Of a stretch of DNA of 64,000 nt, positions 45,320 to 57,684 are shown in pieces. The notes under the pieces are model-generated. The model ran no database searches and was not told the DNA's origin. It was given only the letters and a program-made list of their open reading frames with translations. Location: the NCBI GenBank assembly GCA_037952775.1, contig JBANAY010000001.1:5270001-5334000 (forward strand), in the 5' to 3' direction. How positions within the stretch are numbered: the first letter of the stretch is position 1; every line of letters starts with the position of its first letter. The translations under genes and the position numbers were made by a program. Origin of the DNA: Clonostachys chloroleuca. Lineage: Eukaryota > Ascomycota > Sordariomycetes > Hypocreales > Bionectriaceae.

Positions 45320-48300
45320 CTAGAAGCAGTTCAGGCTGCCCTTCTTCTTCTTCGTCTTGTTGATGGCGTTCATTCGGTCCTCGAGCTGCTTGCGAGCTGC
45401 CTCGGCTGCCTGGCGCTTCTTACGCTCCTCCTCAACTGCCTGCAAGCTCCAGCGGTTGTCCTGGGCTTCCTGGGCTGGCTTCTCCTTGAGCTCCTTGACC
45501 TCGAGCTCGAGCTCGCTGGCACGCTTCTTCCAGGCCTCGCAGTCGGCCTTGACCTTGTTGGACTGCTTCTCCAAATCGGTAAGGGCCTCCTCGAGCGTCT
45601 GCGTCAGTTGACGCTCGGCATCGAGATGCTTCTTGATGGTGCGGATGCGAGCCTCCTGGTCCTCCGCAAGCTGGCTGACTTGGCTGGCGCTGAGAGCGCC
45701 AAAGTTGTCCTTGCTTGGTGGGCGGGTGGATGTCGGTGAGCTCGGCGGGTGGCCATTGACGTTGGGAGTGCCCGGTGCGCTTGCTCCGTTGGGCAGAGGC
45801 GGCAGCGGGATAACTGGAGGTGGAGAAGGAAGTGAAGTGTGGGATGCACTCTTCCTGACAGCAGACTGGACACTAGATCGGTTGATGTCGCTAGTGGTCT
45901 CTTCATATTTGGCCTGGGGCGGATACATGTCAGTGTTGTGCCAATACATCTGTTGCGTCTTCATTAAACTTACCTGCAGAGCGGCGTACTCCTCTCTGAC
46001 CGCTTCGAGCTCAGCCTGCAGCCTCAACCGCGAGTTGTTGATCTCCTCGAGCTGTGAGTCACGCTCAGTCTGGAGAGTGCTGATGCGGTTGTTGGTGATC
46101 TGCGCCTCGTCAAAGTTGCTCTGGAGTTGTTCCTCGAGCTCCTCGATCATCCGCGTGTTCTTCTCGTTGCGGCTCTCCATCTCAGCCAGCTTGCCCTTCA
46201 AAGCCTCGACCGTCGCTGTCATGGAACCCGAGTTGGTGGGCGCAATGTCTGCCAGTGACTTCTTGGCGTTCTCCAGGTCCTTCAGGATACCATCATTGAT
46301 GGTTGAGAGTTCGGCCACATGCTTCTCCATCTCGCCAGCCCTCTTGCGCTCGCTACCAAGCGCCGCGCGGTCAGCCACCAGGCTATCGATCCAAGTGCGG
46401 AGGTTGTCTGGTTCAGGTTCCATCCCCAGAGCCGTACCGACCTGCCGAGCCAGTGTAACCAGCTCCTCACGAGTTCCAGAGACTTCTGCCTCGAGGTATC
46501 GAACAGTATCAGCTTGCTCGCTCATAAGGACGGCAACCTGCTCCTCGTAACCCTTCTGCTCCTGTAGTTTCACATCCGCCAACTCCTGCTGGTGAGCAGC
46601 TTGCAAAGACTCCAGTGTCTGGTGGGTCCTACTGGCAGCCTCCTCGTGGGCGGTGAGTTGCTCCTCAAGTGTCAAGACAAGCTGCTCCAGGCGGTTAGCC
46701 TCTGCAGCTTCAGCTTCCCGATCCCTGACAGAGGCTTCCAGGTCAGCAGCAACAGAGGAGTGCACCTTGTTCAGCCTATCAAGATCGGCGACAGCAGTGG
46801 CGTGCGCAGTCTCGAGCTCAGCAACCTTGGTAGCATTGCTGTTGATGATGGCCTTGTACTCGTCAATCTCGCTTCGGAGGAAGCTGATCAGGCTCTCCTG
46901 CTTCCTCTCTGCCTCCTTGGCGGCCTCGTCTTGGCCAGCTGGGACAGAGCGAGCCTGTTGCAACTCAGCATGCACAGACACTGCCTGTGCCTCCAACTGC
47001 TTGATGGCCGACAACAACTCCTGTTCCTTGGATGCAGCAGTGTCCAGAGCTGCCTTGTGCTGGAGCTCCCACTGGGAGACCTCGTGTTCGAGCTGTGCGA
47101 TCTTGGTGGCATTGGCGATGGTGTCATCGGCCCCGGGACCACTCATGGCCTTGCGCAGAGCTTCTAGCTCATTCTCCAGATGTCCCTCGCGGGAGGCATG
47201 AGCCTCTTTAAGCGACGCAATCTGTTTCTCGCTCTGCTCGAGCTGGTCTCGAAGAGTCGCCACCATGGACATGTCGACAGGGCTTGCCTTCAAACTGCTG
47301 CGTTCACGTGTAAGACCCGAGATGATGGTCATCTTGGCCTCCATCTCCTTCTTAGTTGACGCAATATCGGCTTCCAGCTCCTGGATACGTTCGCTGCGCG
47401 AGTGGAGCTCATGCATAGCGGCATTGAGGTTAACGTCGAAGTTTTGCCACACCTCGGGGCTGTTCTTGAGGTGTTCATTGGCGATATTGCGAAGGGAGGA
47501 GAATGACCGTTGAGCGCGGTCGACGAGAAGGTTCTGGCTTGATTTGCGGCGAATGATAGGGGTGGGTGTTCGGGAGAAGTGGCCTCGATAGCACGAGCCT
47601 TGTGCACCTCAGTCTTGAGTTCCTCCACAATGTCCAGAGTCTCGCTGTGCTTAGACTCAAGCTCGGCGTACTTGCTGGCAAGCTCTTTCTCAGCAGCCTC
47701 TCTTTCGGCAACAAGGGTCTTGAAGCGGGTGATCTCAGCCTCAAATTCTTGGTTGCTCCGCTCAGTAAAGGCGGGAGAAAGAGGTCCCTCTGTCATATCA
47801 TCCGACGAAGCACCACCTGGTTTGGTTGTGGCAGTCTCGTCCTCCGAAGAAACGTCTCCGTTAGATGTATCCGCGGTAGCAGGCGAGTCCATAGCAGATG
47901 ATAACTCCGAGGAGAGCGATCGCGAAGCTGATGACCGAAGCCCATGCTTCGAATCGTTCGTCTTCGTCTCCGACAAGAAAGAATCAGGACGACCCGCAGC
48001 CTCAGAAATAATTGAATCGCGAGGACGGGATGGCTTACTGTGGCGCGCCTCATCAACTGCATCCTGAAGCTCGGCAACTTTGCGCATTGCTTCCTCGTAC
48101 TTGAGATGAAGGTCATCAAACGAGTTCACAGTGGTTTCGTGTTCCACGCGAAGATCAAAGAGCTCCTGGGTCACGCTCTCCAGCTTATCGGCCACATACT
48201 TGCTCTGGGCAGAGTTTGGAACATCATCATACTCGCCGTTAGTGGGGCTTACCTCAACCCGAGGGGTTTCCTCAACCTCCTCCTTAACAGTAGGAATCTG

Positions 48301-50800
48301 AGCTGCCTGATCACCCTCGACGCCCTCATCATCCTCAGGGATGGGATCCTGAGTTTGGCTGTGACGGCTGACATGCGATTGAGCCCTGGAATGACCTGCA
48401 GTGCTACTTCGTCGGCGGGCAGGTCCATTGGCTGCAGGTTCCTTGGGCTCGGGTCCAGGCTGCTTGGCCTCCTCGACATTGTCCAGGTCATAGAGAAGGG
48501 AATCGAGTTTTCCTAAGCTGCGCTGACGCTCAATGACCTGCTCCAGACGATCAATTTCCCGTTGCATGAGCTCAGAATCTTGGTCAGTCTCCGCAAGGCG
48601 CTCTTCCAGAGTCGAGATGTAGTCTTCGCAAGAAGCCTCATTCTCACGAACCCGGGCAATCTCCTTGCGGAGTTGCATGATGATTGTTGCATTCTTCTCC
48701 TCGCCATTGGTATGGCCATCGAGCTTGGTCTCAAGATCATGCAGGTAGTTCTCCGTACTGGCCTCACGGTCCATGAGCTTCTGGAGTCGGGCCTGGAGCT
48801 GAGTGTTAATGGTCTCAGCGTATGCACACTTGCTCTCCTTCTCCAGCAGACTGGCTTCGGTAGTAGAGAGTGTTCCTCTTGTGCTCGATAGGGAATGTTC
48901 CAGGGACTGAATGGTTTTCTCGTATTCCATCACAACCTGCTCAACAGCCTGGGCGAAAGAGTTTGATCGATTCAGACGGTCTGTCGCGGTGTCACCCAAC
49001 TCGTGTGCCTCGTTGGACTCGTTCTCCCGAGCCTTTGCCATCTCAGAAATCAACTTTGCATGTCGCTGGCTGAGCGCAGTGTAGTTTTCTTGCGTGTCGA
49101 GCAGCTGGTTTTGCAGCTCGGCCTCGCGCTCACTCTGGCGATCAAAACGTTCGTTGGTGCTCAAATTCAGACGGCGAGGACTGGGCTCGCCACGGCTCGC
49201 ATTGCTGCTGATCTGCTCGCGAAGGAAGGCGATTTCTACCTTCAATCGGTCGATAATGGCCTGCTTATCTCCTTCCTCAACCTGCTGGATGCGGGGCTTC
49301 GACTGAATAGCACGAGCACGCTGTGCGTATTGAACAGTGTTGAGAGTCTCACTAAGATGGAATTCAGCAGGCGTCACACAGGCAATCATGTAAGTGATTG
49401 CATTTCCGCCCAACGAATCCTGGAGCAAGCGCGTGAGCTTCGAATCACGGTAAGAGACGTGGGACCCAGCCTGTCTCGACGACAGCTGGCTGATGACCTT
49501 GCCAAGCGAGGCCAAACCGGCGTTGATCGAGATACCTTCCTTTGCCCTCTCGCCATGAGCGCCAGTGTTCTTGAGCCTTTCGCTACCGGCCAAATCCACA
49601 AAGTGCAACTTGCTATCAGTTGTGACGGTGACCTCTTGGCCCGTCATGGACTCAATGGGTACCGAGAAGCGCTTTTCGTTGGTCGAGGTGGGAGAAGACT
49701 TGTTCTTCCGCTGCACAAGGTTCAGGGAAAAGACGGCGTGCGAACGGGAAGACTTGGCGTTGATGGCGGTAGCATCAGTCTGTCGAATCGAAGAACCGAA
49801 ATTCAGCGCATTGATGAGATCATCGACGCAGGTAATGTCCACCTGACGGAGGCCAGTGAGAATAATGTTGCCCTTTACATCTTCCCGAATCGCGACGTTG
49901 CCACGATCGGCCACAGGGGTTGATTCGGGAACGAGAAGATCGCGCAGCTGCTCATTGTAGATTTCAACGTATGTTGCCTTCAGAGACCAATCGGCGTCTC
50001 CAAGTGTGTTCTGTTGGCCATATCCTCGCGGTGTTCGGAGGTGGGACATGGAACTGCGGTTGGAAGGCTTGATGGGGACGGCAGCCTTGCTGACGTCGAG
50101 CGTCTCGAACAATGCCTTGGCGGCGCGGGGAATGACACCTAGAAAGTTAGAAGGAACGTAGATATATGAAGGGGTTGGTTTAAAAACTCACCCATGATCT
50201 CTTCGTCATGCTGCTCCAAGGGACCCGAGGTACCCATGGTATAGGATTTACCCGCACCAGACTGTCCGTATGCAAGCAGTGAGACATTGTAACCTTGGGT
50301 AAAGGCGCTGATGGATTCGCTCAAGTATTCCCAAACGCCGTCTTGCATCACATCCGAGCTGAAAACGCGATCAAACACAAATAGCTTCTTGCCTTGCGGA
50401 GAGTCGATGGCCAGGCTGGTATTCGAAGTGGTCTGGACCATGGATCGTTGGAAGCGTTGAGGAATAAGCTCGTAGCCGGGGTCCGTTGGCTTCAACGGCG
50501 GTCGAACGCGGACAGCTAGAAAGAAAAACCGTGTTAGCAAAGACAGAGATCCCTTGAAAGTTCCTAAAGCGCAGGCGCCCACGCGATGCGATGCGAAGCG
50601 ATGCGACGGAAAGCACAACACGTACCAACTTTGACCGCAGTTCGGCTCTCCTCATCAGAGGCCCTACTTCCCGTGGCGACAGTCTTGCCGCCTGTCATGC
50701 TCAAACGGCTACTACTCCTGTTCGCTGGTCGCGCGATGGCACTGGCAGGTCGTTGTCCGCCGCCCTGCTGGGGGGAGGTCGGAGGCGAATTCGTCGTCAT
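45320..50800 (-). CDS. Long kinesin motor protein with coiled-coil stalk (one frameshift)
   Basis: Exons 50800-50626, 50515-50192, 50138-45974 and 45913-45320. An N-terminal Ser/Gln-rich leader leads to AVRVRPPLKPTDPGYE, the kinesin motor start. The P-loop is GQSGAGKS (residues 142-149), switch I is NAKSSRSHAVFSLN and switch II is VDLAGSERLKNTGA. The motor is N-terminal, so plus-end-directed movement along microtubules is expected. About 1,300 residues of coiled coil, interrupted by Ser/Pro-rich linkers, follow, and the protein ends KKKKGSLNCF. One base is missing near the GGG at 47572-47574: the frame ends IEATSP and resumes RTPTPIIRRKSSQNLLVDRA. With one added C on the coding strand all phases fit and 1752 residues result. 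The last intron is 60 bases, free of stops and in frame. A kinesin-4/chromokinesin-like class is suggested by the architecture but not proven. Confidence 0.88.
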
Positions 50801-53800
50801 GTTGGCAACCGAACTGATGTTCGCCGGGGAATCCAGAGCGGTTGTGGAGGGCGTTCATTCAATGGCAGCGGCGAGGCGCGAAACCAAGTACGTTCGCGAT
50901 TGCTTCGATCCCTGCCCGAGGGTGGTTGGAGTATCGTCAGACAGTCATAAAGTGCGCTGCCAGGGGATGGATGACGGCGCGGGACTATTGTCGGACGGGA
51001 TTCCCTTGTCTTGTTGGTGCCAGACTGCAGAGGCGGCTTTGCTACCTTACGCGTCGAGATCTTGAAATGCGCGATCGCAGAGCAGCGACGACTGTCAGTC
51101 AGGGTGTTTGGAGGACTGACTGTACTGGACTAGAGGAAGGGGCGGATCAAGGAGGGTGTCGACGCAAAAGGTGTGTGGCCCGCTCAGGGTCGTCTCTGGG
51201 CTTGGAGTGGCCCGTGGGAATGAGATAGAACGTGTGGGGTGATTTTTAATTAAATTCGCGTCGAGCCAGCGGCGTGAGACTTGCTGCAACCTAATCAATA
51301 AGAGGGACCGCGTGTTTGAAGGAATACTTCCTGCGACTCCTCCCGGCTGCTCGAAAAGGCGATAGGTACAGACGAAACCTGGGCCTGGAAAAGGGACTGA
51401 GCCAGGAGGGAAAGGGAGTACCCGGTCGGTCGTATGTATGTAATCTAATGTAGCGACCCGAATATGGACTTTTGGACAAGGTTGGGGGGAAAGCAAAAAA
51501 AGGGGAGCCAGCCAGGATGCGATGGGATTTGACAGTGCTAGAGGGAAAAAAAATCCAGGGGCAGCCATCTGGCAAGGTCCCCACCAACTGGGCCGACAGG
51601 GAGCTGCTAATGGCCGCTAGTCAGAATGAACAGTGCACAGAGCGAGTTGGATGCCATCTCAGTGGTTGGCCAGTGGCAGCAAATTGATGGCATCTCGAGA
51701 CTGAGGGGATAGGTACATACCTAGCCACAGACACACATACATCGTCGGTACCTGCTTGCTGTGTTGGTGACCCTCCCATCCACGAGCGACCCCCAAATGA
51801 CGGCAAAAGCAGAGAGATGGCCATTGTAACGCTGGGCCAGCTCCGGACCAAAAGACCGTCACTCTCACTGAGTTCCTCTGCTGTAACCCTAGGTGGTCAC
51901 TTCATCGAAAGGAGAGCTTCTCAGCCAATCACGCGCCGTCTCATTCCCCTCCCGCTCCAGCACTCGCTAAACGGGTTGGTGCACGGACGTTGATGGCCCC
52001 CACTGTGCCACTAAACTGCGGGTGCATAAGGTACCATAAAGCCACACAGAGCAAGACGCTCGCTCTGTCTGATGCTAGTGCTCTCCCAGATCCAGGGTCG
52101 CATCCCCCGAGCAGCCGTGAAAGAAGAAAAGAATCCAGCACAGTGCCGTTCTAGGGGGTGCTCTAGCCTCCCAGTCAGTGGCTGGCGCGAGCATGCAGCC
52201 CTTTATTCCAGACCATGCCAGCCCTGGCTGCACCTCAGGTTACCTACCTATCTCACCTTGCCCATGCTCGCCTTACCTATCAATAGACACGGACACGGCT
52301 TACCAAGCTCCATTATCGTCGTCTCGTCCCTTGCTGGGCTGGACGGCAGCAGCATGACCATCCATGATCCAAGACACGTCCATCCGCTCTGCATTGGGCT
52401 CCTCCCATGGGCCATCCCTACTCGCTTGCCCTTTAGCGCGCGCTGGGCCAGCCTCAGAGGCATTCATCATCAAGCCGTATCCAGCATCGGGGCACGACGA
52501 TCAGAGCTCATCTTGATGGCAGATAGCATCAACCAGTTATGCCAGCGGCCTACAAGGACTGGCCATGTTTTCTCTGCGCCTGTCCTCGATCCTCAATCCA
52601 GGAACCGGTGGCGCACAAACCTGCTTGGGCTTAGCCTGCGTCCAGGATGGTGTGGATGCGTGACCAACCCGGGGCCCGCGCCATTTGGCCCTGCGAAAGG
52701 CTCCCGGCCATTGGACCTGTTCTGTGATTATTGTGGAGGGCCTCACAGACACTCTTGCGCTCTGAGTCGGTGCCGGGCACTAACCCATCACTTCGCCGTG
52801 TTGGGTATTCACGCCCAGCCACCCACGACCCGCGTCGGGCAATTGGCGACAAACTACTGCTTAATAGTAGATCCAAGAGTGCTATCTCAGTAGCAACGGC
52901 TCCGGGAAGCTCGCACAATAGTCCTCATCTCATATTACTTGGCCCGGCTGACAAACGACACCCACGTTTATCTCCCCCTGTCGGCCAACGGTTTGATTCC
53001 TCCCCCTGGGTCAGCATGGCAAGGTTCCATCCCTTTTTTCTCTTCCTGTCCAATACCGAGCGTCACAGTGTCTTGAGGAATGTGCGGCGCACAGTGTGCC
53101 TACCCTCCTCTTTTTTGGTGTGGGGAACTCACTGGTAAGGTGCTGACCAGAAGAAAAAGCAATTATTCCACGCCACTGTTGGCCTCTGAGGTTAAAGCCA
53201 TCAAAAAGCAAAAGCTGGCAATGGGGAGGCTTGCTAAACCATCCTTCGTCGTTTCAAGTCGTCCCGGCCTTCCGGCACCCTGGATACCCGCCACTTAGCG
53301 CTGGTGGCTGGAGCTTTGTTGTTTGGTGACCACACAGACCTCCATCAAACTACCCAGAGTAGCAGTGTGAAGCTTGTAGAGGCTATCACGATGCCGTCAA
53401 TGACGGACGTTCCACAGTAGCAAACTTCAAATTGGTTCCAATACGTCACAATTTCAGCGTTTTCCAGGTCCAATGTCACTTGATTACGACATTTGTCTCT
53501 TCAGTTTCTAATTTTTTGCTTTTTGTAGAACATGCAGCTCTTCACCGCTGGGCCAGAGTGGAATCCTAGTATGAGTACATGATGTGTGGATAGGAGACCG
53601 ATGTCGTGAGCCTGCAACGGTCTGCATAGCTGATCTGAGACGTGCCCACAACTTTGGTCAAGTTTGTCATCTGAGACTCCTCCCCACCATTCTAAAATAT
53701 TCAATAGAGCTCACCCAGTATGAAGAATTCCATTCATCGGAGGGAGCATGTCTTAGTGATGAATGTTCCTATAGGGTAGGTTCATAGTTATGATGCCATA

Positions 53801-53952
53801 CCAACCTAGTTTGGTGTCAATCACGTGATCACGTGTAAGTGTCCCGCTCTGGATTGCAATCGACGAACGCGAAGTGGTGGTTGATATCCGATAAGCGACA
53901 ACATTCATCATGGGCCAACTCCCTCTATGAGTTCTGGCGTCCACGACCCACG
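50801..53952. other. Long divergent intergenic region (3.15 kb)
   Basis: Separates the kinesin gene (minus) and EME1 (plus). Several open frames of 100-270 codons occur (for example 52072-52893 plus) but their Pro/Arg/Ser/Cys-rich composition and lack of motifs suggest chance. I see no tRNA or repeat family. The EME1-proximal 500 bases are AT-richer. Confidence 0.4.
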
Positions 53953-56199
53953 ATGGTACGGGAAGTCATTGACTTGATCTCATCAAGTCCGCCACCACCC
54001 CTGAAGTCATCGTCGCCTCCTTTGTTTGTCGATGACACCGTCCCGAGCGGTCAAGGGACAGAGTCCTGCGTGAGCCAACCACATGAGGTGGATCTGGAAT
54101 GCTTGTCCGACGAGTTCGACACTACAATTGACATTGACGAGTTGATATCACTCCCTTCATTCGAGAAAAGCTCCTACGCAAATCCGACACACAATACCAC
54201 GTCCAAACAACAATTCACCCATATCTCGATCGAAGCGGCGGACGCAACGAGGCAGCAGATCATCCACGAAACAATAACCGACATTCACAGTGATGATTTT
54301 GACAGTACGAGCGAAAATGAAGAACCAAGAGTATACGAGTCAACGAGCAACGGTAACAAACGAAGACGAATGTCCGATTGGGTGAACCCGGAAGATCCCC
54401 CGACACTGGAGCTCAGCGACCCGTTCTACTCGTCTCAGAAAGAAGCGCCATTAGGTGGTAACCAGGATAAAAATTCTCACTCTACCAATCGTCCTGTCGA
54501 GATCTTGAGCTCTCCGGAACGGCCATCTACCACACGGGGCAAGCCGCGAATGCCCTTAACGACCATCGAAAACCCACCCACGACATCCTTTAGGACGAGT
54601 TTCCAGAGCAGCCCAGACCCGTTCAAGAGCCCGATACCACAGCACATACCCTGTTCCAATCCACCACTGTCACATGCACCTGAGCATGTAGAGTCGTCGG
54701 ACCCCTTTGCCAGTTCTCCCCGCGAGACACGTGCCAAGGAAAATGTACCTAAGGCTGCTCGCTTTCCAGACATAGAAATTGTTAGCAGTGCGCCGAGCCC
54801 ACCACGTTTTACATCGAACACGGCATCGAGACGGGATTGGGACCCCATCTCAAGCTCAGCACCCGAGATAGGGTCACATGCATTACCAGACGTACGGAGG
54901 CAGAAGGCTACGGCAGAAAATACAATTTCAGTGGATTCTGATTCGTCAGTCCATGAATTCGAAAGCGAGTCGGATGAAGATGAGCTACCTGATATCACCC
55001 AGCTGATAACAGCTCCTCGGAAACGATCCTCCCTCCACCGATCATACAGCGAAAATTTCGCCTCGAAGAGTCGTTCGAAAGCGTCGCAACCCACAAAGTC
55101 TACGGCTGAGAGGGCCCGGGAGCGTGCGACAAAAGCAGCGGCCACGGCTGCCGAGAAGGCCCGGAAGCAACGCGAGAGGGAGCAAGATAAAGCGGCCAAA
55201 GCGCGCGACAAGGAACGAGCGGCTGCCCTGGCCGAGGTCAACAAGATACGCACGGATAAGAAAATCTCAACTCCTGAAATGCTCGTCGACCTGTCGGCGA
55301 ACCTGAACCCGACGACGCGGACGCAGGTGGAGCCTCTTCTGAAGGCACTGGATGTGGAATTCTCAACATGGGAAAGCCCGGTGGACAATGTAATCAAGTG
55401 GAGGAGGAAAGTCACCAGTCGGTTCAACGAAGACCTGGGCCACTGGGAACCTGCCCCTCGACGCATTCAGAACGAGAAGCATGTTGCTGTAATCGTACTG
55501 GCCGATGAATTCGTTCAGCTCGCCCTCAGCGGCGGGTTGGATGATCATGTCTCCAAGATGACGGAACACTTCCCAAACCACCAACTCATTTATCTTATCG
55601 AAGGCCTTCATGTGTGGATGCGCAAGAACCGCAATGCTCGGAACAGGCAGTTCGTTTCTGGCGTGCGCGTGCAGGAAGGTGCTGCTCCTTCCAGTAGCAG
55701 ACGGAGAAACGCGCCGGCTGCGGAATATGTGTCGGAGGAGACGATCGAGGACGCACTCTTGCAGCTGCAGGTGATGCACGATGCTCTCATTCACCACACC
55801 ACGATACCGCTGGAGACTTCGCAGTGGATCACAGTGCTCACGCAGCACATATCTACGATACCATACCGCAAGCAAAAGGACCAGGCGACGATGAACGCGG
55901 CGTTCTGCATGGAGTCTGGTCAGGTCCGCTCGGGAGACAACCCCAAGGACACGTATATTCGTATGCTACAGGAGATTTCTCGCGTGACAGCGCCAGTAGC
56001 ATACGGGATCGCGGCCGAGTTTGACACCGTCTCTGAGCTCGTCAACGGCTTGGAAAGCGGAGGAGCAAATCGGTTGGAAGCAGTCAGGAAAAGCGCCAAC
56101 AAGGACGGGGTAATGTCCGATCGAACAGTCGGCCAAGCCTTGAGCAAGAGGTTGCATAAAGTTTTCACGGGACGGGATGAATCAAGTACAGATGTTTAG
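53953..56199 (+). CDS. EME1, partner subunit of the MUS81 structure-specific endonuclease
   Basis: 748 residues from the ATG at 53953 (MVREVIDLISSSPPPPLKSS), intronless. The start is favoured because VIDLISSSPPP resembles the SUMO-interacting/acidic motif usual at EME1 N-termini. The N-terminal half is Ser/Pro/Asp-rich and disordered, with repeated SSDPF/SPDPF motifs and an acidic patch (DSDSSVHEFESESDEDELPD). A highly basic Ala/Lys/Arg/Glu helix lies at about 385-430. The ERCC4-like domain starts near 508 (KHVAVIVLADEFVQLALSGG) and continues through LIYLIEGLHVWMRKN and the C-terminal helix-hairpin-helix part. The ERKxxxD nuclease motif is absent, as expected for the non-catalytic partner. 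The complex cuts branched DNA at stalled forks and in recombination, in the nucleus. MUS81 itself is not in this window. Confidence 0.9.
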   Translation: MVREVIDLISSSPPPPLKSSSPPLFVDDTVPSGQGTESCVSQPHEVDLECLSDEFDTTIDIDELISLPSFEKSSYANPTHNTTSKQQFTHISIEAADATRQQIIHETITDIHSDDFDSTSENEEPRVYESTSNGNKRRRMSDWVNPEDPPTLELSDPFYSSQKEAPLGGNQDKNSHSTNRPVEILSSPERPSTTRGKPRMPLTTIENPPTTSFRTSFQSSPDPFKSPIPQHIPCSNPPLSHAPEHVESSDPFASSPRETRAKENVPKAARFPDIEIVSSAPSPPRFTSNTASRRDWDPISSSAPEIGSHALPDVRRQKATAENTISVDSDSSVHEFESESDEDELPDITQLITAPRKRSSLHRSYSENFASKSRSKASQPTKSTAERARERATKAAATAAEKARKQREREQDKAAKARDKERAAALAEVNKIRTDKKISTPEMLVDLSANLNPTTRTQVEPLLKALDVEFSTWESPVDNVIKWRRKVTSRFNEDLGHWEPAPRRIQNEKHVAVIVLADEFVQLALSGGLDDHVSKMTEHFPNHQLIYLIEGLHVWMRKNRNARNRQFVSGVRVQEGAAPSSSRRRNAPAAEYVSEETIEDALLQLQVMHDALIHHTTIPLETSQWITVLTQHISTIPYRKQKDQATMNAAFCMESGQVRSGDNPKDTYIRMLQEISRVTAPVAYGIAAEFDTVSELVNGLESGGANRLEAVRKSANKDGVMSDRTVGQALSKRLHKVFTGRDESSTDV

Positions 56200-56500
56200 A
56201 ATATTTAAATTGCTTATCTTTAACGAAACGCTATGAGTATACTATTTGAATATAACGCCGGCTTCCTTCTAGTTTGGAGGAATGGATGCAATAAATCTTT
56301 TTAAACTGTTAGCTACTGCAACATGAACAGTTGTTGAGGTAAAAAGTGTAAAGGGTGGCATGTCAGACAGCGGTTGGACAAAGTTGTTTCCACATTATTG
56401 TTTTCAGAACAGGTCTGTGAATAAATTGCTTTCTCATCATATGCTTGGGGGAAGGTGGTGTTCGAGAAATAGAAAAAAAAAAAAACATACCATTGGGAAT
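56200..56500. other. Short convergent intergenic region
   Basis: 3' flanks of EME1 (plus) and the histidine phosphatase (minus). AT-rich with a run of A near 56470-56485. No gene seen. Confidence 0.5.
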
Positions 56501-57280
56501 CTATTGCGGGGCATCGGTAACGTCTGTCTTCTTGGGAGCGAGAAACAAGTCCATCGTCTTCTGCTTCTCGTCGAAGGCAGCGCTGCCAATGCCGCCGCGG
56601 GTCTTGTGTAGACCTTTCAGGTGATCAACCGAGTTGATGCGCTCGATCTGAAGCTTCACCGACGACCAATCTGCCGAAGCAGTAGGGGTCACCTCAGCTT
56701 CAATGTAACCAGTATTGCTCCATACAACGAGCGCGGGTACGTCGTTGATGTATGCGAAGGGTGGGTGGCCTCCCTCGGCCTCTTTGGTCACGGCGACAGC
56801 ACCACGGGGGAGGTGCTCGCCTAAGCGACGGAATAGGACACTAAGAAGGATGCCGTGAGCGACAATGACAACAGGGATATCGTTCTGGGGAGTCAAGAGT
56901 GGAAGCAATTGATCCTTGAGAAACCTGTCCACCCTCGCCCGCATGTCCTCTTGCGTCTCGACACCCACCAAGGGCTGACCCAGGGTGTACTTGGTGCCCT
57001 CGCCACTGCCAAAGTGCTGCTCGCGGAGCTCAGGCAGCTGCAGAACCACCTCGTCCTTCCCCCTCGCGTCGCAGATGGACTGGGCCGTCTTGGCAGCGCG
57101 CTGCAGGTCGGACGAGAAGATGTGGACTCCGCTGCTGGCTGGCAGGCGCTCGGCGAGGTACGAGGCGAGGCGCTGGCACTGGGACACGCCGTGCGAGGTC
57201 AGGACGCAGTCGCGCGAGCCCGAATAGAGCTGAGCAACATTGTCCACGGTCTCGCCGTGACGGATCAGGTAGAGCCGCAT
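56501..57280 (-). CDS. Histidine phosphatase (phosphoglycerate mutase-like)
   Basis: 259 residues, intact, intronless. RHGET at 7-11 carries the phosphorylated His8. R61 (SSDLQRAAKTA), E87 (LREQHFG) and His142 (VIVAHGILLSVLF) complete the active site, in the order found in the PGAM/TIGAR-like phosphatase branch of the histidine phosphatase superfamily. Cytosolic; likely substrates are sugar phosphates or other small phosphoesters, but the exact one cannot be read. The C-terminal 70 residues (VVWSNTGYIEAEVTP, then a Lys-rich tail) extend past the minimal domain, as in many fungal members. Confidence 0.9.
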   Translation of the reverse strand: MRLYLIRHGETVDNVAQLYSGSRDCVLTSHGVSQCQRLASYLAERLPASSGVHIFSSDLQRAAKTAQSICDARGKDEVVLQLPELREQHFGSGEGTKYTLGQPLVGVETQEDMRARVDRFLKDQLLPLLTPQNDIPVVIVAHGILLSVLFRRLGEHLPRGAVAVTKEAEGGHPPFAYINDVPALVVWSNTGYIEAEVTPTASADWSSVKLQIERINSVDHLKGLHKTRGGIGSAAFDEKQKTMDLFLAPKKTDVTDAPQ

Positions 57281-57684
57281 GGTTAATGTCTTTGACCCTA
57301 GGGAGGTCGCAGAGATCTTCCTGTTGGCATCACCTGTCGCTCACGGGAGAGGACAAGCAGCTCGGAGACCAGAAAAGCTGTGTTGATGAACGAGGCTAAG
57401 AAGTGTGTAAAGCAAGAGAATTTTTCTGGTGCTCTTTAAGGTGGGGAGAATACTGATAGAGTGGTATGTGCGATTGACGCATAAGACCCACATCATGCAT
57501 TTACTGGATTTCATGCAGTTAATGGTGGGCTTCACTGGCAGCTTAACCTAGACACACTGGAGCAGAGCTTTTTAAGGAAAAAGATTCATTATTATTGCTT
57601 GCAAGATCCAAAGAAAGCAGATTAAAATACAAGGCCATACACTATTAGAAATTCAAAATAACACGTAATCCGATCATCCAATTT
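57281..57684. other. Intergenic between histidine phosphatase and LEA-like gene
   Basis: Promoter of the histidine phosphatase and 3' flank of the LEA-like gene. AT-rich, no gene seen. Confidence 0.5.

Noticed and set aside
52072..52893. 273-codon open frame in the kinesin-EME1 gap
   Set aside because: No recognisable domain, uneven Cys/Trp/Pro/Arg-rich composition and overlap with open frames on the other strand; chance in GC-rich DNA is likelier.
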